64,000 nucleotides of DNA from Prolixibacteraceae bacterium JC049 (GTDB lineage Bacteria > Bacteroidota > Bacteroidia > Bacteroidales > Prolixibacteraceae). The notes beneath the pieces were generated by a model, which did no database searches, had not been told where the DNA came from, and saw only the letters and a list, made by a program, of their open reading frames with translations. The translations under genes and the position numbers were made by a program. Location of the stretch: assembly GCA_023369685.1 (NCBI GenBank), contig SACZ01000007.1, forward strand, positions 235,982 to 299,981. The letters are read 5' to 3'. Numbering within the stretch: the first letter of the stretch is position 1; every line of letters starts with the position of its first letter. Positions 33,861 to 42,690 of this stretch are shown here, in pieces.

Positions 33861-35288
33861 ATGAAACAAAATATAAAAAACCGATTAACAGCTTTATTTG
33901 AAAGTCATTTTGGAGAAGAAGTTACTTATTTCGAAATGTTGCCAGCTTCTGGTTCATACCGCGAATACTGCCGCATAAAAAGTGAACGTTTTCAGGCCAT
34001 TGGTGCTTTCAATGCTGACCTAAAAGAAAACACTGCCTTTTTAGAATTTTCGAAACACTTTTCGAAAAAGCAGCTTAACGTACCAGAGATATACGCAGTG
34101 GGAGCTCCTCACGACATCTATTTACAAAGCGACTTAGGCGATACTACTTTATTCTCATTCATCACTTCGGAACGAGAAAAAGGTGATTTCGGAGAATCAA
34201 TCGTTGAGGTATACAAAAAGGTGTTACAACAGCTTCCAAAGCTTCAGGTTAAAGGAGCTGAAGACTTGGATTGGTGCTACTGTTATCCTCGTTCCGCATT
34301 CGATCGTCAATCGATGATGTGGGACTTGAACTACTTCAAGTATTACTTCCTGAAGTTGGCTCAAATTCCATTTGACGAACAAGACCTGGAGAACGACTAC
34401 AATACATTCATCGACTTCTTGCTTCAGGAAAATCAGGACTACTTCTTATATCGCGATTTCCAATCCAGAAATATAATGCTAAACAACGATGAGATTTGTT
34501 TCATCGATTACCAGGGAGGACGAAAAGGGGCATTACAATACGACTTAGCCTCATTGCTTTTCGATGCAAAGGCAGATATTCCCAATGAAGTAAGAGCAGA
34601 ACTTTTAGAGTATTACCTCGATCAGCTGGAAACCATCATAGAAGTTGATCGCGATAAATTTAAAAGCTTCTATTATGGCTATGTCCTCATTCGAATTATG
34701 CAAGCCATGGGCGCATATGGTTTCCGTGGATTTTATGAAAAGAAGGAGCATTTCCTGAAAAGTATACCATATGCACTGAACAATATGCAATGGTTACTCG
34801 ACAACACCGAGCTTCCAATTCAGGTTCCAGAATTAATTAAAGTACTTCAAAAAGTGGCACAATCGGAATATTTACGTGAGATAGGTACTCCCGACCAGGG
34901 ATTAACTGTGAAAATCATGAGTTTCTCTTTCAAGAAAGGATACCCTGTCGACCCTTCGGGAAATGGAGGTGGCTTTGTGTTCGATTGCCGCAGCATTCAC
35001 AACCCCGGACGCTATGAACCTTACAAGCAATTAACCGGAATGGACGAACCGGTAAAAAAATTCCTGGAAGAAAAATCGGAGATGGAAGAGTTTTTGAGTC
35101 CGGTATATCGCTTGGTAGATGAATCGGTAAAGAAATACCTGGAACGAAAGTTCAACCACCTGTGTGTCAGCTTTGGTTGTACCGGAGGTCAGCACCGATC
35201 AGTATATGCTGCCGAACGTTTGGCTCGCTACTTAAAAGATAACTATCCGGTAAAGGTAGTGCTTAACCACCGAGAGCAGGAACGATAA
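33861..35288 (+). CDS. AmgK-like sugar kinase fused to a RapZ C-terminal domain
   Basis: Residues 1-330 of this 475-aa protein form an aminoglycoside-phosphotransferase-type kinase. The catalytic loop is YRDFQSRNIML (Asp199, Asn204) and the metal Asp216 is in CFIDYQGGRKG. This matches AmgK, which phosphorylates N-acetylmuramate or N-acetylglucosamine at C1. Residues about 350-475 match the RapZ C-terminal RNA/GlcN6P-sensing domain: KIMSFSFKKGYPVD, FDCRSIHNPGRY and FGCTGGQHRSVY. Fusion of a cell-wall sugar kinase to a RapZ sensor suggests control by an amino-sugar metabolite. The MurU-like gene 245 bp downstream supports a peptidoglycan salvage route that bypasses fosfomycin-sensitive steps. 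The substrate is inferred, not proven. Confidence 0.88.
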   Translation: MKQNIKNRLTALFESHFGEEVTYFEMLPASGSYREYCRIKSERFQAIGAFNADLKENTAFLEFSKHFSKKQLNVPEIYAVGAPHDIYLQSDLGDTTLFSFITSEREKGDFGESIVEVYKKVLQQLPKLQVKGAEDLDWCYCYPRSAFDRQSMMWDLNYFKYYFLKLAQIPFDEQDLENDYNTFIDFLLQENQDYFLYRDFQSRNIMLNNDEICFIDYQGGRKGALQYDLASLLFDAKADIPNEVRAELLEYYLDQLETIIEVDRDKFKSFYYGYVLIRIMQAMGAYGFRGFYEKKEHFLKSIPYALNNMQWLLDNTELPIQVPELIKVLQKVAQSEYLREIGTPDQGLTVKIMSFSFKKGYPVDPSGNGGGFVFDCRSIHNPGRYEPYKQLTGMDEPVKKFLEEKSEMEEFLSPVYRLVDESVKKYLERKFNHLCVSFGCTGGQHRSVYAAERLARYLKDNYPVKVVLNHREQER

Positions 35289-35310
35289 AATTTCACAACT
35301 GATAAAACCG

Positions 35311-35358
35311 ATCTTCCTTTTGTTTGTTTTGAGTTATTTAAATTGACAAAAGGAAGAT
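35311..35358 (+). promoter_or_regulatory. 13-bp stem with 22-base loop ahead of the small Cys-rich gene
   Basis: ATCTTCCTTTTGT (35311-35323) pairs perfectly with ACAAAAGGAAGAT (35346-35358). It ends 13 bp before ATG 35371, just upstream of a Shine-Dalgarno-like AGGA. There is no T-run after it on the plus strand, so it is more likely an mRNA control or processing element than a terminator. Confidence 0.5.
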
Positions 35359-35370
35359 TAGGACTATAAT

Positions 35371-35517
35371 ATGGGAAAGAAGAAGTGCGAAAAGAAGGAG
35401 TATATGCCTGAAGGAGACGAAAAGTTTATTTGCAAAAAATGTTGTCGTTTAGCCAACAAAAAGAAAAAGCTTTGCAAGCCGAAAAAGAGTGAAAATGCCT
35501 CCACTGAAGAAGAATAA
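35371..35517 (+). CDS. 48-residue Cys/Lys-rich small protein
   Basis: The frame from ATG 35371 to TAA 35517 encodes 48 residues, about one third Lys and with five Cys (CEKKEYM, ICKKCCRLANKK, LCKPKK). The CxxCC cluster plus two outer Cys could bind a metal such as zinc, like a tiny ribbon, and the Lys-rich flanks could contact RNA or ribosomes. AGGACTATAATATG gives a good ribosome-binding site. It lies between the AmgK/RapZ gene and the MurU-like gene, 15 bp from the latter, and is probably cotranscribed with it. I recall similar short proteins in other Bacteroidota but know no function. Confidence 0.72.
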   Translation: MGKKKCEKKEYMPEGDEKFICKKCCRLANKKKKLCKPKKSENASTEEE

Positions 35518-35532
35518 ATAAATGCCATAAGA

Positions 35533-36264
35533 ATGAACGCAATGATATTTGCAGCCGGCTTGGGTACCCGACTACAACCATATACCAATAATAAACCCAA
35601 AGCAATGGTAGAACTGGCAGGGAGACCGCTATTGGCTCACTGCATCGAAAACCTACTGAAATATTCATTTAAGAGAATAGTGGTTAATGTTCACCACTTT
35701 GCCGATCAAATTATCGAATTCCTGAATCAACAGGATTACCCTAATGTAGAGATTATAATCTCTGATGAACGAAATGAACTATTAGAGACTGGCGGAGGAT
35801 TAGCCAAAGCTGCTCCGTTATTTATCCCGAATCAGCCAGTACTTATATGCAATGTAGATATATTAAGTGATCTGGATTTGACCAAACTAATAGCTTACCA
35901 TGAAACAAATAATGCATTAGCTACATTGGCTGTTCGCGACAGATCTACCAGCAGGTATTTGCTTTTCGATAATACCAACAGACTATCTGGTTGGACCAAT
36001 ATTAGTACCGGAGAGATAAAGGAGGCTCGTCCGCTTACTGGTGAAGAACAAAAATTAGCATTTAGTGGTATTCATGTCGTTTCACCCGAACTGTTTCCTC
36101 TAATCACTGAAAAAGGCAAATTTCCCATCATTCAGCTTTATTTGCGATTAGCTCAACAACATTTGATTAAAGGGTTCGATCACAGCGATGGTTATTGGAT
36201 GGATGTTGGCAAGCCAGAGCAGCTAAAACAGGCCGAAATCGATTTTTTTCAAAAAAATTCATAA
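35533..36264 (+). CDS. MurU-like sugar-1-phosphate nucleotidyltransferase
   Basis: This 243-aa protein is a Rossmann-type nucleotidyltransferase. It has the nucleotide-binding signature MIFAAGLGTRLQPYTNNKPKAMVEL (residues 4-28), the acceptor-site metal residue in LICNVDILSD, and a closing YWMDVGKPEQL. Size and sequence resemble MurU (N-acetylmuramate-1-phosphate uridylyltransferase) and short mannose-1-phosphate guanylyltransferases. With the AmgK-like kinase two genes upstream it would complete the salvage of N-acetylmuramate to UDP-MurNAc. MurU is preferred because of context; the motif alone does not settle the nucleotide. Confidence 0.82.
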   Translation: MNAMIFAAGLGTRLQPYTNNKPKAMVELAGRPLLAHCIENLLKYSFKRIVVNVHHFADQIIEFLNQQDYPNVEIIISDERNELLETGGGLAKAAPLFIPNQPVLICNVDILSDLDLTKLIAYHETNNALATLAVRDRSTSRYLLFDNTNRLSGWTNISTGEIKEARPLTGEEQKLAFSGIHVVSPELFPLITEKGKFPIIQLYLRLAQQHLIKGFDHSDGYWMDVGKPEQLKQAEIDFFQKNS

Positions 36265-36271
36265 ATCCTTT

Positions 36272-36305
36272 GGGGGATGCCTTCGTTTTTTGTGTCGTAA
36301 TTATG
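36272..36305 (+). promoter_or_regulatory. Candidate ECF-sigma-type promoter upstream of fecR
   Basis: GGGGGATGCC, a T-run and TGTGTCGTAATTATG lie 30-60 bp before the FecR start. FecI/FecR-linked operons in Bacteroidota often carry a G-rich -35 followed by a T-rich spacer and a GTCTTA/CGTCTTA-type -10, which this resembles (GTGTCGTAA). This is pattern recall and not a computed match. There is only a 70-bp gap from the MurU-like gene, so read-through may also contribute. Confidence 0.4.
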
Positions 36306-36334
36306 AATAGCGCATAATTAGGATACAAACACAC

Positions 36335-37312
36335 ATGGAGAACAAACAAAACATCAACGAAGTAACTCCCTGGGATTCGATTCAAGAATACCTTAAGACA
36401 GGAGAGAAGTCGGAAGAGTTGCTTCAATGGGAAAACAGCAAAACAGAGAATCGGCAGCTATTCCTTGAAATAAGAAAAGCATGGCTGCTAACAGGAAAAA
36501 TACCAAAGTCATTCACTCCCAACAAAGAGAAAGCTTGGGAAATTGTAGATAAAAAAACATCGAACAAAAAGTCTTTCTTCTTCAATTTTAAGAAAGCCAT
36601 TGCTGCTGCAGCGGCGCTGCTACTGGTATTTACCACATGGTGGATTTCCAATACCCCCCAAAAAACTTCGTATACTACATTTATCTGCCCCAAAGGGCAA
36701 AAATCACAAATATTACTACCCGACAGCACCAAAGTTTGGCTAAACGGTGGTACTAAAATTATTTACCCTACTCAATTCTCGAATAGCAATCGATCGGTTG
36801 AATTACTGGGAGAGGCATTTTTTCATGTTAAACGCAACGAAAAATCGCCATTTACAGTTAAGTCAAACGATATCAAGGTAATTGTGCTTGGAACAGAATT
36901 CAATGTTAGAAATTACGACGATGACCAAGCCATTCAGGTTGGACTGCAATCGGGGAAAGTAAAAATAAAAGGGAAAGAGTGTCGTAGCACACAACTGTAT
37001 CCTGGGCAATTAGCCACTTGGCATAAGACCTATAAAAAGATCGATATAGAAAAAGCAAAACTAGACGCTATAACAGCATGGACACGCAATGAGCTAGTAT
37101 TCTCAGATAATACATTTAGAGAAGTGGCCACCTATCTGGAAAGATGGTATGGAGTCGAAATCAATTTGGATAGTCGCTTCGTAAAAGACGATCACTTATT
37201 CAATTTTAAAGTAAAAACCGAATCGCTAACAGAACTGCTCCGCTTAATGCAGGTAATGGTTCCAATGCAATTCACCATCGACGGAAAAAGAGTAACAATC
37301 AAGAAACCATAA
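36335..37312 (+). CDS. FecR-type anti-sigma factor / signal transducer
   Basis: This 325-aa protein has a short cytoplasmic N-terminal part (to about residue 85), one membrane helix (about 88-108, AIAAAAALLLVFTTWWISN), then a periplasmic FecR domain (QKSQILLPDSTKVWLNGGTKIIYP, VELLGEAFFHVKR, FNVRNYDDDQAIQVGLQSGKV) and a C-terminal DUF4974/STN-like end (TFREVATYLERWYGVEINLD). It should pass a signal from the STN domain of the SusC encoded next to an ECF sigma factor. No sigma gene lies beside it, although the usual order is sigma, FecR, SusC, SusD. Confidence 0.92.
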   Translation: MENKQNINEVTPWDSIQEYLKTGEKSEELLQWENSKTENRQLFLEIRKAWLLTGKIPKSFTPNKEKAWEIVDKKTSNKKSFFFNFKKAIAAAAALLLVFTTWWISNTPQKTSYTTFICPKGQKSQILLPDSTKVWLNGGTKIIYPTQFSNSNRSVELLGEAFFHVKRNEKSPFTVKSNDIKVIVLGTEFNVRNYDDDQAIQVGLQSGKVKIKGKECRSTQLYPGQLATWHKTYKKIDIEKAKLDAITAWTRNELVFSDNTFREVATYLERWYGVEINLDSRFVKDDHLFNFKVKTESLTELLRLMQVMVPMQFTIDGKRVTIKKP

Positions 37313-37343
37313 TTTCGAATGCCTATGCATTAGCTATAAAACA

Positions 37344-37372
37344 AAAGAGGCTTGCTACCAACAAACCTCTTT
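37344..37372 (+). terminator. Terminator or attenuator between fecR and susC
   Basis: AAAGAGGCTTG (37344-37354) pairs with CAAACCTCTTT (37362-37372) with one mismatch, followed by ATAAAA. It lies between the FecR and SusC genes and could make susC/susD expression depend on a second promoter in 37373-37457. Confidence 0.6.
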
Positions 37373-37457
37373 ATAAAACAATTTATCAACATCAGTATAA
37401 TCATTGGCTACACCAAATATCCAAAATGATTATTGCTGACAAACCACTTACAAAACT

Positions 37458-40400
37458 ATGAAAAAAAGTTTATTCATGGATGGAAATTGGTTTACCCATT
37501 TCTATCTTAAAAAATTGTTATTGAAAATGAAACTAACAATTGCCTTAATCATTTTTGTTGGCATGATGGGAGTTCAGGCTTCTGCTTTCTCTCAATCGGC
37601 TAAACTAGACCTAAATCTAAAGAACACTTCGGTTCGCGAAATTTTGAAAAAAATAGAAGATCAAACCAAGTTTTCTTTCATGTTCGACAATAGCAAAATC
37701 GATGTCGACTACAAGCAAAGTTTAAGTTTAAAAGATTGCACTGTCAACGAGATCTTAGATCAAGTATTTGAAGGAAGAAACATCAATTACCAGATTATTG
37801 ACAAACACATCATCCTGATGCGTTCTAAGATCATTAACCAGAACGGAACAGTCAAGATCACTGGTCAGGTAATGGACGAAGATGGCGTAACTCTTCCTGG
37901 CGTTTCGGTTATGATTAAAGGCACAACCATTGGTATTACAACCGATGTTGAAGGAAAATTCACCCTTAATATTCCACAAGATGCTAAAACACTTGTTTTC
38001 TCATTTGTAGGAATGAAGAGCAAAGAGGTTGCTATTGAAGGGCAAACCAGCTTTAATATTACTTTAGAAACAGAAAGTATCGGTTTAGAAGAAGTAGTTG
38101 CTGTAGGTTACGGTACAATGGAAAAAAGAGTACTTACCAGCTCTATTACATCCATTAAAGACAAAGATCTTATTCAAGGTGTTAGCTCTTCGCCACTGGC
38201 GGCTATCCAAGGGAAAGTAACCGGATTAAGTGTTATCTCTACCAATGGAACCGATCCTAACTCTCCTATCTCTGTTCAGTTACGTGGAGTTAACTCGATC
38301 CACGCATCTCAAGGTCCACTTATTGTTATCGACGGAGTTCCAGGTGGTGACATCAATACCATTGCCCGCGAAGACATTCAGTCAATCGATGTGTTGAAGG
38401 ATGCCTCTGCTGGTGCTATCTATGGTACACGTGCTTCAGGTGGAGTAATTTTGGTAACAACTAAGAAAGCAAAAGCAGGTCCTGCTCGCATTTCATATAC
38501 CGGAGAATTCTCGACAGAAACCATTCGTAAAAAAGCGGAAGTTTTATCTCCTGAAGAGTTTGTTGCTAACAAAAGAGGAACTGACTTTGGACATAAAACC
38601 AACTGGTTTAACGAAGTAACACGCGACCTTCCTTTAACACAACGTCATGTTGTAACTGTTTCTGGAGGAAGTAAAGCCGTTAAGGTTTACGCTTCGGCTT
38701 ACCACAAAGACGCTAAAGGTATTGCCATTGGTTCGTCAAGAAAAGAAACTGGTGGTCGTATTAATTTCGATTTTAGAGCATTGGATGACAAACTAAATAT
38801 TATTGGTCATGCCAACTATACCAATATCGATGCTGATGTTACCAGTAATGGTATTTTCAACATGGCTTTGAAATTGAATCCAACACAAACTCCATACGAT
38901 AAAAACCACGTAACTGGTCTAAACATATGGAAAGGTGGATATGAATATTACAACCCTGTGGCAGACATTCGCTTGCGCGAGGACAAGAAAAAATATGAAC
39001 GATTGCTAGCCGATATTACATTCAAATATCAATTGACCAACGATCTTTCTGTATCAATGATGGCTGCAACCAATCAAAATAGCTCAAATCCTACTTATTG
39101 GAGATCGAGATACCACAAGTCATCTCAAGATGATGGAGTACGTGGTCATGCCAAACACTCATACAGCAGAAACACATCGAGCACACTCGACTGGTTAATT
39201 AACTACAATAAAGAATTCGGAGAACACAGAATTAAAGCAGTTGCCGGACATAGTTATCAGGTATTCGATGGCCAAGGCTTCCATGCATCTAACACCGATT
39301 TTCCAGTTGATGGAATAAAAGGATGGGATTTGAATTCAGGAACTTACCTATCAGAAGGTCGTGCAGGAATGGGATCGTACAAAAACCCAACAGAGAAGCT
39401 GGCTGCATTCTTTGGCCGTGTTAACTATTCATGGCAAGACAAATACCTTTTCAGTGGTAGTTTGCGTTACGAAGGATCATCGAAATTCGCCAAAGGAAAT
39501 CGCTGGGGACTTTTCCCTGCAGTTTCAGTAGGTTGGAGACTTTCAGAAGAAACATTCATGCAAGATATAAGCTTCATTTCCGACTTAAAACTTAGAGCAG
39601 GATACGGTAAAACAGGTAACGAAGGTTTCGGTTCTGGAGTTGGCACCAGAATGTATAAATCCGACACATGGTGGTTGGTTAATGGTGTTTGGATGAAAAC
39701 ATACGGACTAGCTCACAATCCTAATCCTCAACTACAGTGGGAAACAAAAACAGAGGTTAACATCGGAGTTGACTTCAGTCTTTTCAAAGGGAAACTGACT
39801 GGTAAAATCGATGCTTACAGAAGAACAAGTGATAACTTGATTTATTCTATTTCGGTATCTCAACCACCGGCAATTCACGATAAAACAACAATGAACGTTG
39901 GTAGCCTTGAAAATAAAGGTATCGAAGGTGAGTTGACATGGAATGCAGTTGACAAAGGTGATTTCAACTACTCTACAACTGTTAAGCTTTCACACAACAA
40001 GAACACGCTTAAATCACTTTGGGGAAATCAAACATACTGGGATAGAAAAGGCTTCCCTGCTCCTGGTTCTCCTGGTTCAGCCGTTCGCCTATCTCCTGGT
40101 GAGCAAATTGGTAAATTCTATATCTGGAAATTTGCAGGTTTCACTAAAGAAGGCAACTGGATGCTTTATGATAAAGATGGTAAAGCTTTCGATGTAACCA
40201 AAAGAGCAAAAACCAACGATGACAAACGCCACATGGGTAATGCTATTCCTAAATTACGCATGGCATGGGAAAACTCATTCAGCTATAAAAACTTCGATAT
40301 GAGTCTTTATTTCCGTGGTTGGTTCTTCTACGATGTGTACAACATGACGAACATGTACTATGGCTTAGCAAATGTTAAAGGACAAAACGTTCTTCGCGAT

Positions 40401-40700
40401 GCTTACCACAAAAACAAACACATTAAAGGCGAAAAAGAGCTTACCGATTATTGGATTGAAAAAGGAGATTTCTTGAAGCTAGATGCTGTAACTCTTGGTT
40501 ACACCCTACCAAAAGGATTGCTAGGAAAACACATCAGAAATGCCAGGTTCTATCTGACAGCTAAAGATATTTTCACTCTTACAGGATACTCTGGTTTGGA
40601 TCCTCAGATTAACATCAATGGTTTAGAGCCAGGATTCGAAGAGTTAAATGTTTATCCTAAAACAACATCATTCACATTCGGTGTTCAAGTTCAATTCTAA
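37458..40700 (+). CDS. SusC-type TonB-dependent transporter with STN signalling domain
   Basis: The 1080-aa protein has a long signal region (LLLKMKLTIALIIFVG). An STN domain at about 50-115 (SVREILKKIEDQTKFSFMFD) contacts FecR, and a carboxypeptidase-regulatory-like domain follows at about 125-210. The signature GLEEVVAVGYG precedes the plug (GTRASGGVILVTTKKAKAG) and the beta-barrel ending in GVQVQF. It imports glycan fragments and, through STN and FecR, likely raises its own expression when substrate is bound. The start at 37458 matches the long basic leader typical of this subfamily. SusD follows 19 bp later. Confidence 0.96.
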   Translation: MKKSLFMDGNWFTHFYLKKLLLKMKLTIALIIFVGMMGVQASAFSQSAKLDLNLKNTSVREILKKIEDQTKFSFMFDNSKIDVDYKQSLSLKDCTVNEILDQVFEGRNINYQIIDKHIILMRSKIINQNGTVKITGQVMDEDGVTLPGVSVMIKGTTIGITTDVEGKFTLNIPQDAKTLVFSFVGMKSKEVAIEGQTSFNITLETESIGLEEVVAVGYGTMEKRVLTSSITSIKDKDLIQGVSSSPLAAIQGKVTGLSVISTNGTDPNSPISVQLRGVNSIHASQGPLIVIDGVPGGDINTIAREDIQSIDVLKDASAGAIYGTRASGGVILVTTKKAKAGPARISYTGEFSTETIRKKAEVLSPEEFVANKRGTDFGHKTNWFNEVTRDLPLTQRHVVTVSGGSKAVKVYASAYHKDAKGIAIGSSRKETGGRINFDFRALDDKLNIIGHANYTNIDADVTSNGIFNMALKLNPTQTPYDKNHVTGLNIWKGGYEYYNPVADIRLREDKKKYERLLADITFKYQLTNDLSVSMMAATNQNSSNPTYWRSRYHKSSQDDGVRGHAKHSYSRNTSSTLDWLINYNKEFGEHRIKAVAGHSYQVFDGQGFHASNTDFPVDGIKGWDLNSGTYLSEGRAGMGSYKNPTEKLAAFFGRVNYSWQDKYLFSGSLRYEGSSKFAKGNRWGLFPAVSVGWRLSEETFMQDISFISDLKLRAGYGKTGNEGFGSGVGTRMYKSDTWWLVNGVWMKTYGLAHNPNPQLQWETKTEVNIGVDFSLFKGKLTGKIDAYRRTSDNLIYSISVSQPPAIHDKTTMNVGSLENKGIEGELTWNAVDKGDFNYSTTVKLSHNKNTLKSLWGNQTYWDRKGFPAPGSPGSAVRLSPGEQIGKFYIWKFAGFTKEGNWMLYDKDGKAFDVTKRAKTNDDKRHMGNAIPKLRMAWENSFSYKNFDMSLYFRGWFFYDVYNMTNMYYGLANVKGQNVLRDAYHKNKHIKGEKELTDYWIEKGDFLKLDAVTLGYTLPKGLLGKHIRNARFYLTAKDIFTLTGYSGLDPQININGLEPGFEELNVYPKTTSFTFGVQVQF

Positions 40701-40719
40701 AATCAAAAAAATTAGACAA

Positions 40720-42405
40720 ATGAAATTCAAAATATATATCCTATTGGGAATTATGCTTTCAGGCTTCATTATCGGATGTACCGACCTGGAAGAGGAGTGG
40801 CACGATAAGGTGGTGCCTAGCACATTCTTTAAAAGTGAAACAGATATTAAAGCGGCTCTTTACCGCCCGTTTACTCACGCTCGATGGTACGTAACAGGCG
40901 ATCGTTGGAATCTTCAGGAACATACAGCCGACCAATTTGCTATTACAACAAAAGGGCCTCACTGGTACAATGGAGGTGAAAACGAACGTTATCACTATCA
41001 CAAATGGACCATTAACGATGGTTGGATTTGGGGAACATGGCGTGGTACTCTTATGGGAGTTGCTTTGGCATTGGACACCAAACAGGATTTAGAAAAACTA
41101 AACTACGAAGACTTCGCACTTACTCAGGCCGACAAAGACGATCACGTTAGTCAGCTTAGTGCTTTGGTTGCATTTTTCTACCTAAGAGGGATGGATTATT
41201 TTGGTGGATTACCAATATTCACTTCGCTGGAAGGAGATAATGTTCCTAGAAATACTGACAAAGAGACTTATGCTCATGTAGAAAAGCTTTTGAAAGATGC
41301 GATCACTAAGCTTCCTGCTAAAAAAGCGGGGCAAAAAGAAGAGGGTGCTCTAAAAAAAGCCGCTGCAGCAACTATGTTGGCACAGCTTTATTTCAATGCC
41401 GAAGCTTACATTGGTGAAGCAAAATACGATGAAGCAGCAGCTATCTGTCAGAAGATTGTAGATGGCGAATACGGAGCTTATGAACTAGATTCTGATTGGT
41501 TTGGAGCACACGATTTCTACAACGACGAATCTCCTGAAATTATCTGGAGTATGCCTTCTCAGTTCAAAAAACTAGAGTACAACTGGTTTGCGAACTATTT
41601 CTACCATTATGACCATATGAGGGTTTATTTCGCAGCTGAAGGCGGAGGCTGGAATGGAGCTCACTTGCAACCATCACGTCGTCCTGATAATTCATTGTAC
41701 AAAACCGATTTCCCATTGGGATCTCCTTACGAAAAGTACAACGATGCTGACTTACGCAAACAGCCATATGCCTATAAAAGTGCAGGAAAATACACTGGAA
41801 TGTTCTTAGTTGGCGACCAGATTTCGCCAATCACAGGAAAAGAGTGTAAAGGAACTGAAGAATACAAAGGGAAGCTGCTATCTATGGTCGACAAAGTAGG
41901 TCGATTCTCGGAAGTAGGAACCACTTACTCTTCAGTAAATGATCTTCCTTCTAATATGTCGCAAGGAGAAGAGAACACTGGAGTTCGTTTGGTTAAAGTG
42001 CCAATTCCTCCACGTGCTGATGACAATTTACGCTGGGGAGCCGATCATCCGGTTATCCGCTTAACAGAGGTATATTACATGTTGGCAGAATGCAAAATGC
42101 GTGCTGGACAAAAGCAAGCTGCTGCTGATTTAATCAACAAGGTGCGCAAGCGTAACTTCGCTAGTCAAACTGATCCAGATCCGGTTACTACTGCCAATTT
42201 AGATAAATTCAGAATGCTAGATGAGTGGGGAATTGAGTTCTTGGGAGAAGGTCGTCGTAGAACTGACCTTATTCGCTGGAAACAATTTGTTACAGGAAAA
42301 TGGTGGGACCACACTCCTACTAATTCGGAACACTTACGTCGTTTCCCTGTTCCTCAGAATGCACTTTCTGGAAACAATGCATTAGTTCAAAACCCTGGTT
42401 ATTAA
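40720..42405 (+). CDS. SusD/RagB-family glycan-binding lipoprotein
   Basis: From ATG 40720 the protein has 561 residues and a lipobox (LSGFIIGCTDLEEE, Cys about residue 20). The longer ORF beginning at 40648 overlaps the susC end and adds no signal, so I rejected that start. The body shows SusD features: TFFKSETDIKAALYRPF at the N-terminus, TPR-like helices (AAATMLAQLYFNAEAYIGEA), and RLTEVYYMLAECKMRAGQ with DEWGIEFLGEGRRRTDLIRWKQF at the end. It is the surface partner of the SusC 19 bp upstream. No hydrolase follows, so the glycan-degrading enzymes must be encoded elsewhere. A strong terminator closes the operon. Confidence 0.95.
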   Translation: MKFKIYILLGIMLSGFIIGCTDLEEEWHDKVVPSTFFKSETDIKAALYRPFTHARWYVTGDRWNLQEHTADQFAITTKGPHWYNGGENERYHYHKWTINDGWIWGTWRGTLMGVALALDTKQDLEKLNYEDFALTQADKDDHVSQLSALVAFFYLRGMDYFGGLPIFTSLEGDNVPRNTDKETYAHVEKLLKDAITKLPAKKAGQKEEGALKKAAAATMLAQLYFNAEAYIGEAKYDEAAAICQKIVDGEYGAYELDSDWFGAHDFYNDESPEIIWSMPSQFKKLEYNWFANYFYHYDHMRVYFAAEGGGWNGAHLQPSRRPDNSLYKTDFPLGSPYEKYNDADLRKQPYAYKSAGKYTGMFLVGDQISPITGKECKGTEEYKGKLLSMVDKVGRFSEVGTTYSSVNDLPSNMSQGEENTGVRLVKVPIPPRADDNLRWGADHPVIRLTEVYYMLAECKMRAGQKQAAADLINKVRKRNFASQTDPDPVTTANLDKFRMLDEWGIEFLGEGRRRTDLIRWKQFVTGKWWDHTPTNSEHLRRFPVPQNALSGNNALVQNPGY

Positions 42406-42493
42406 ACACTGAATGCGGCTTAAATTTTAAGTATCTGAATCCTAAATTTAACGCCGTAGATTCAGGTTTATACCACTATTTACTTTTCATTTT

Positions 42494-42524
42494 AAGGTCA
42501 TCACCAATAGGTGATGGCCTTTTT
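42494..42524 (+). terminator. Rho-independent terminator of the fecR-susCD operon
   Basis: AAGGTCATCACC (42494-42505) and GGTGATGGCCTT (42510-42521) form an 11/12-bp stem with an AATA loop and are followed by TTTATTT. Confidence 0.9.
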
Positions 42525-42690
42525 ATTTGGGTATTTTATTCAAAAAAATGTTCTTTTTATTCCTTGCTTCACTACGGAGTATCTACAACAATTACTCATG
42601 CTATCAATGCAACAATACGATAGAAGTTGGGAAATAGAAAGAGGCTCAGATTGAGGAATAAAAGAAACACCTTGGTTGGGAATAATAAAA
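42525..42690. other. Gene-free spacer
   Basis: Together with the terminator and mobile repeat on either side, this is a 489-bp stretch without a gene. The part from 42525 to 42690 is ordinary AT-rich sequence in which I see no feature. Confidence 0.5.

Noticed and set aside
40648..40719. Longer start for the second SusD at 40648
   Set aside because: It overlaps the susC end and puts 24 unrelated residues before a perfect lipoprotein signal that begins at ATG 40720.
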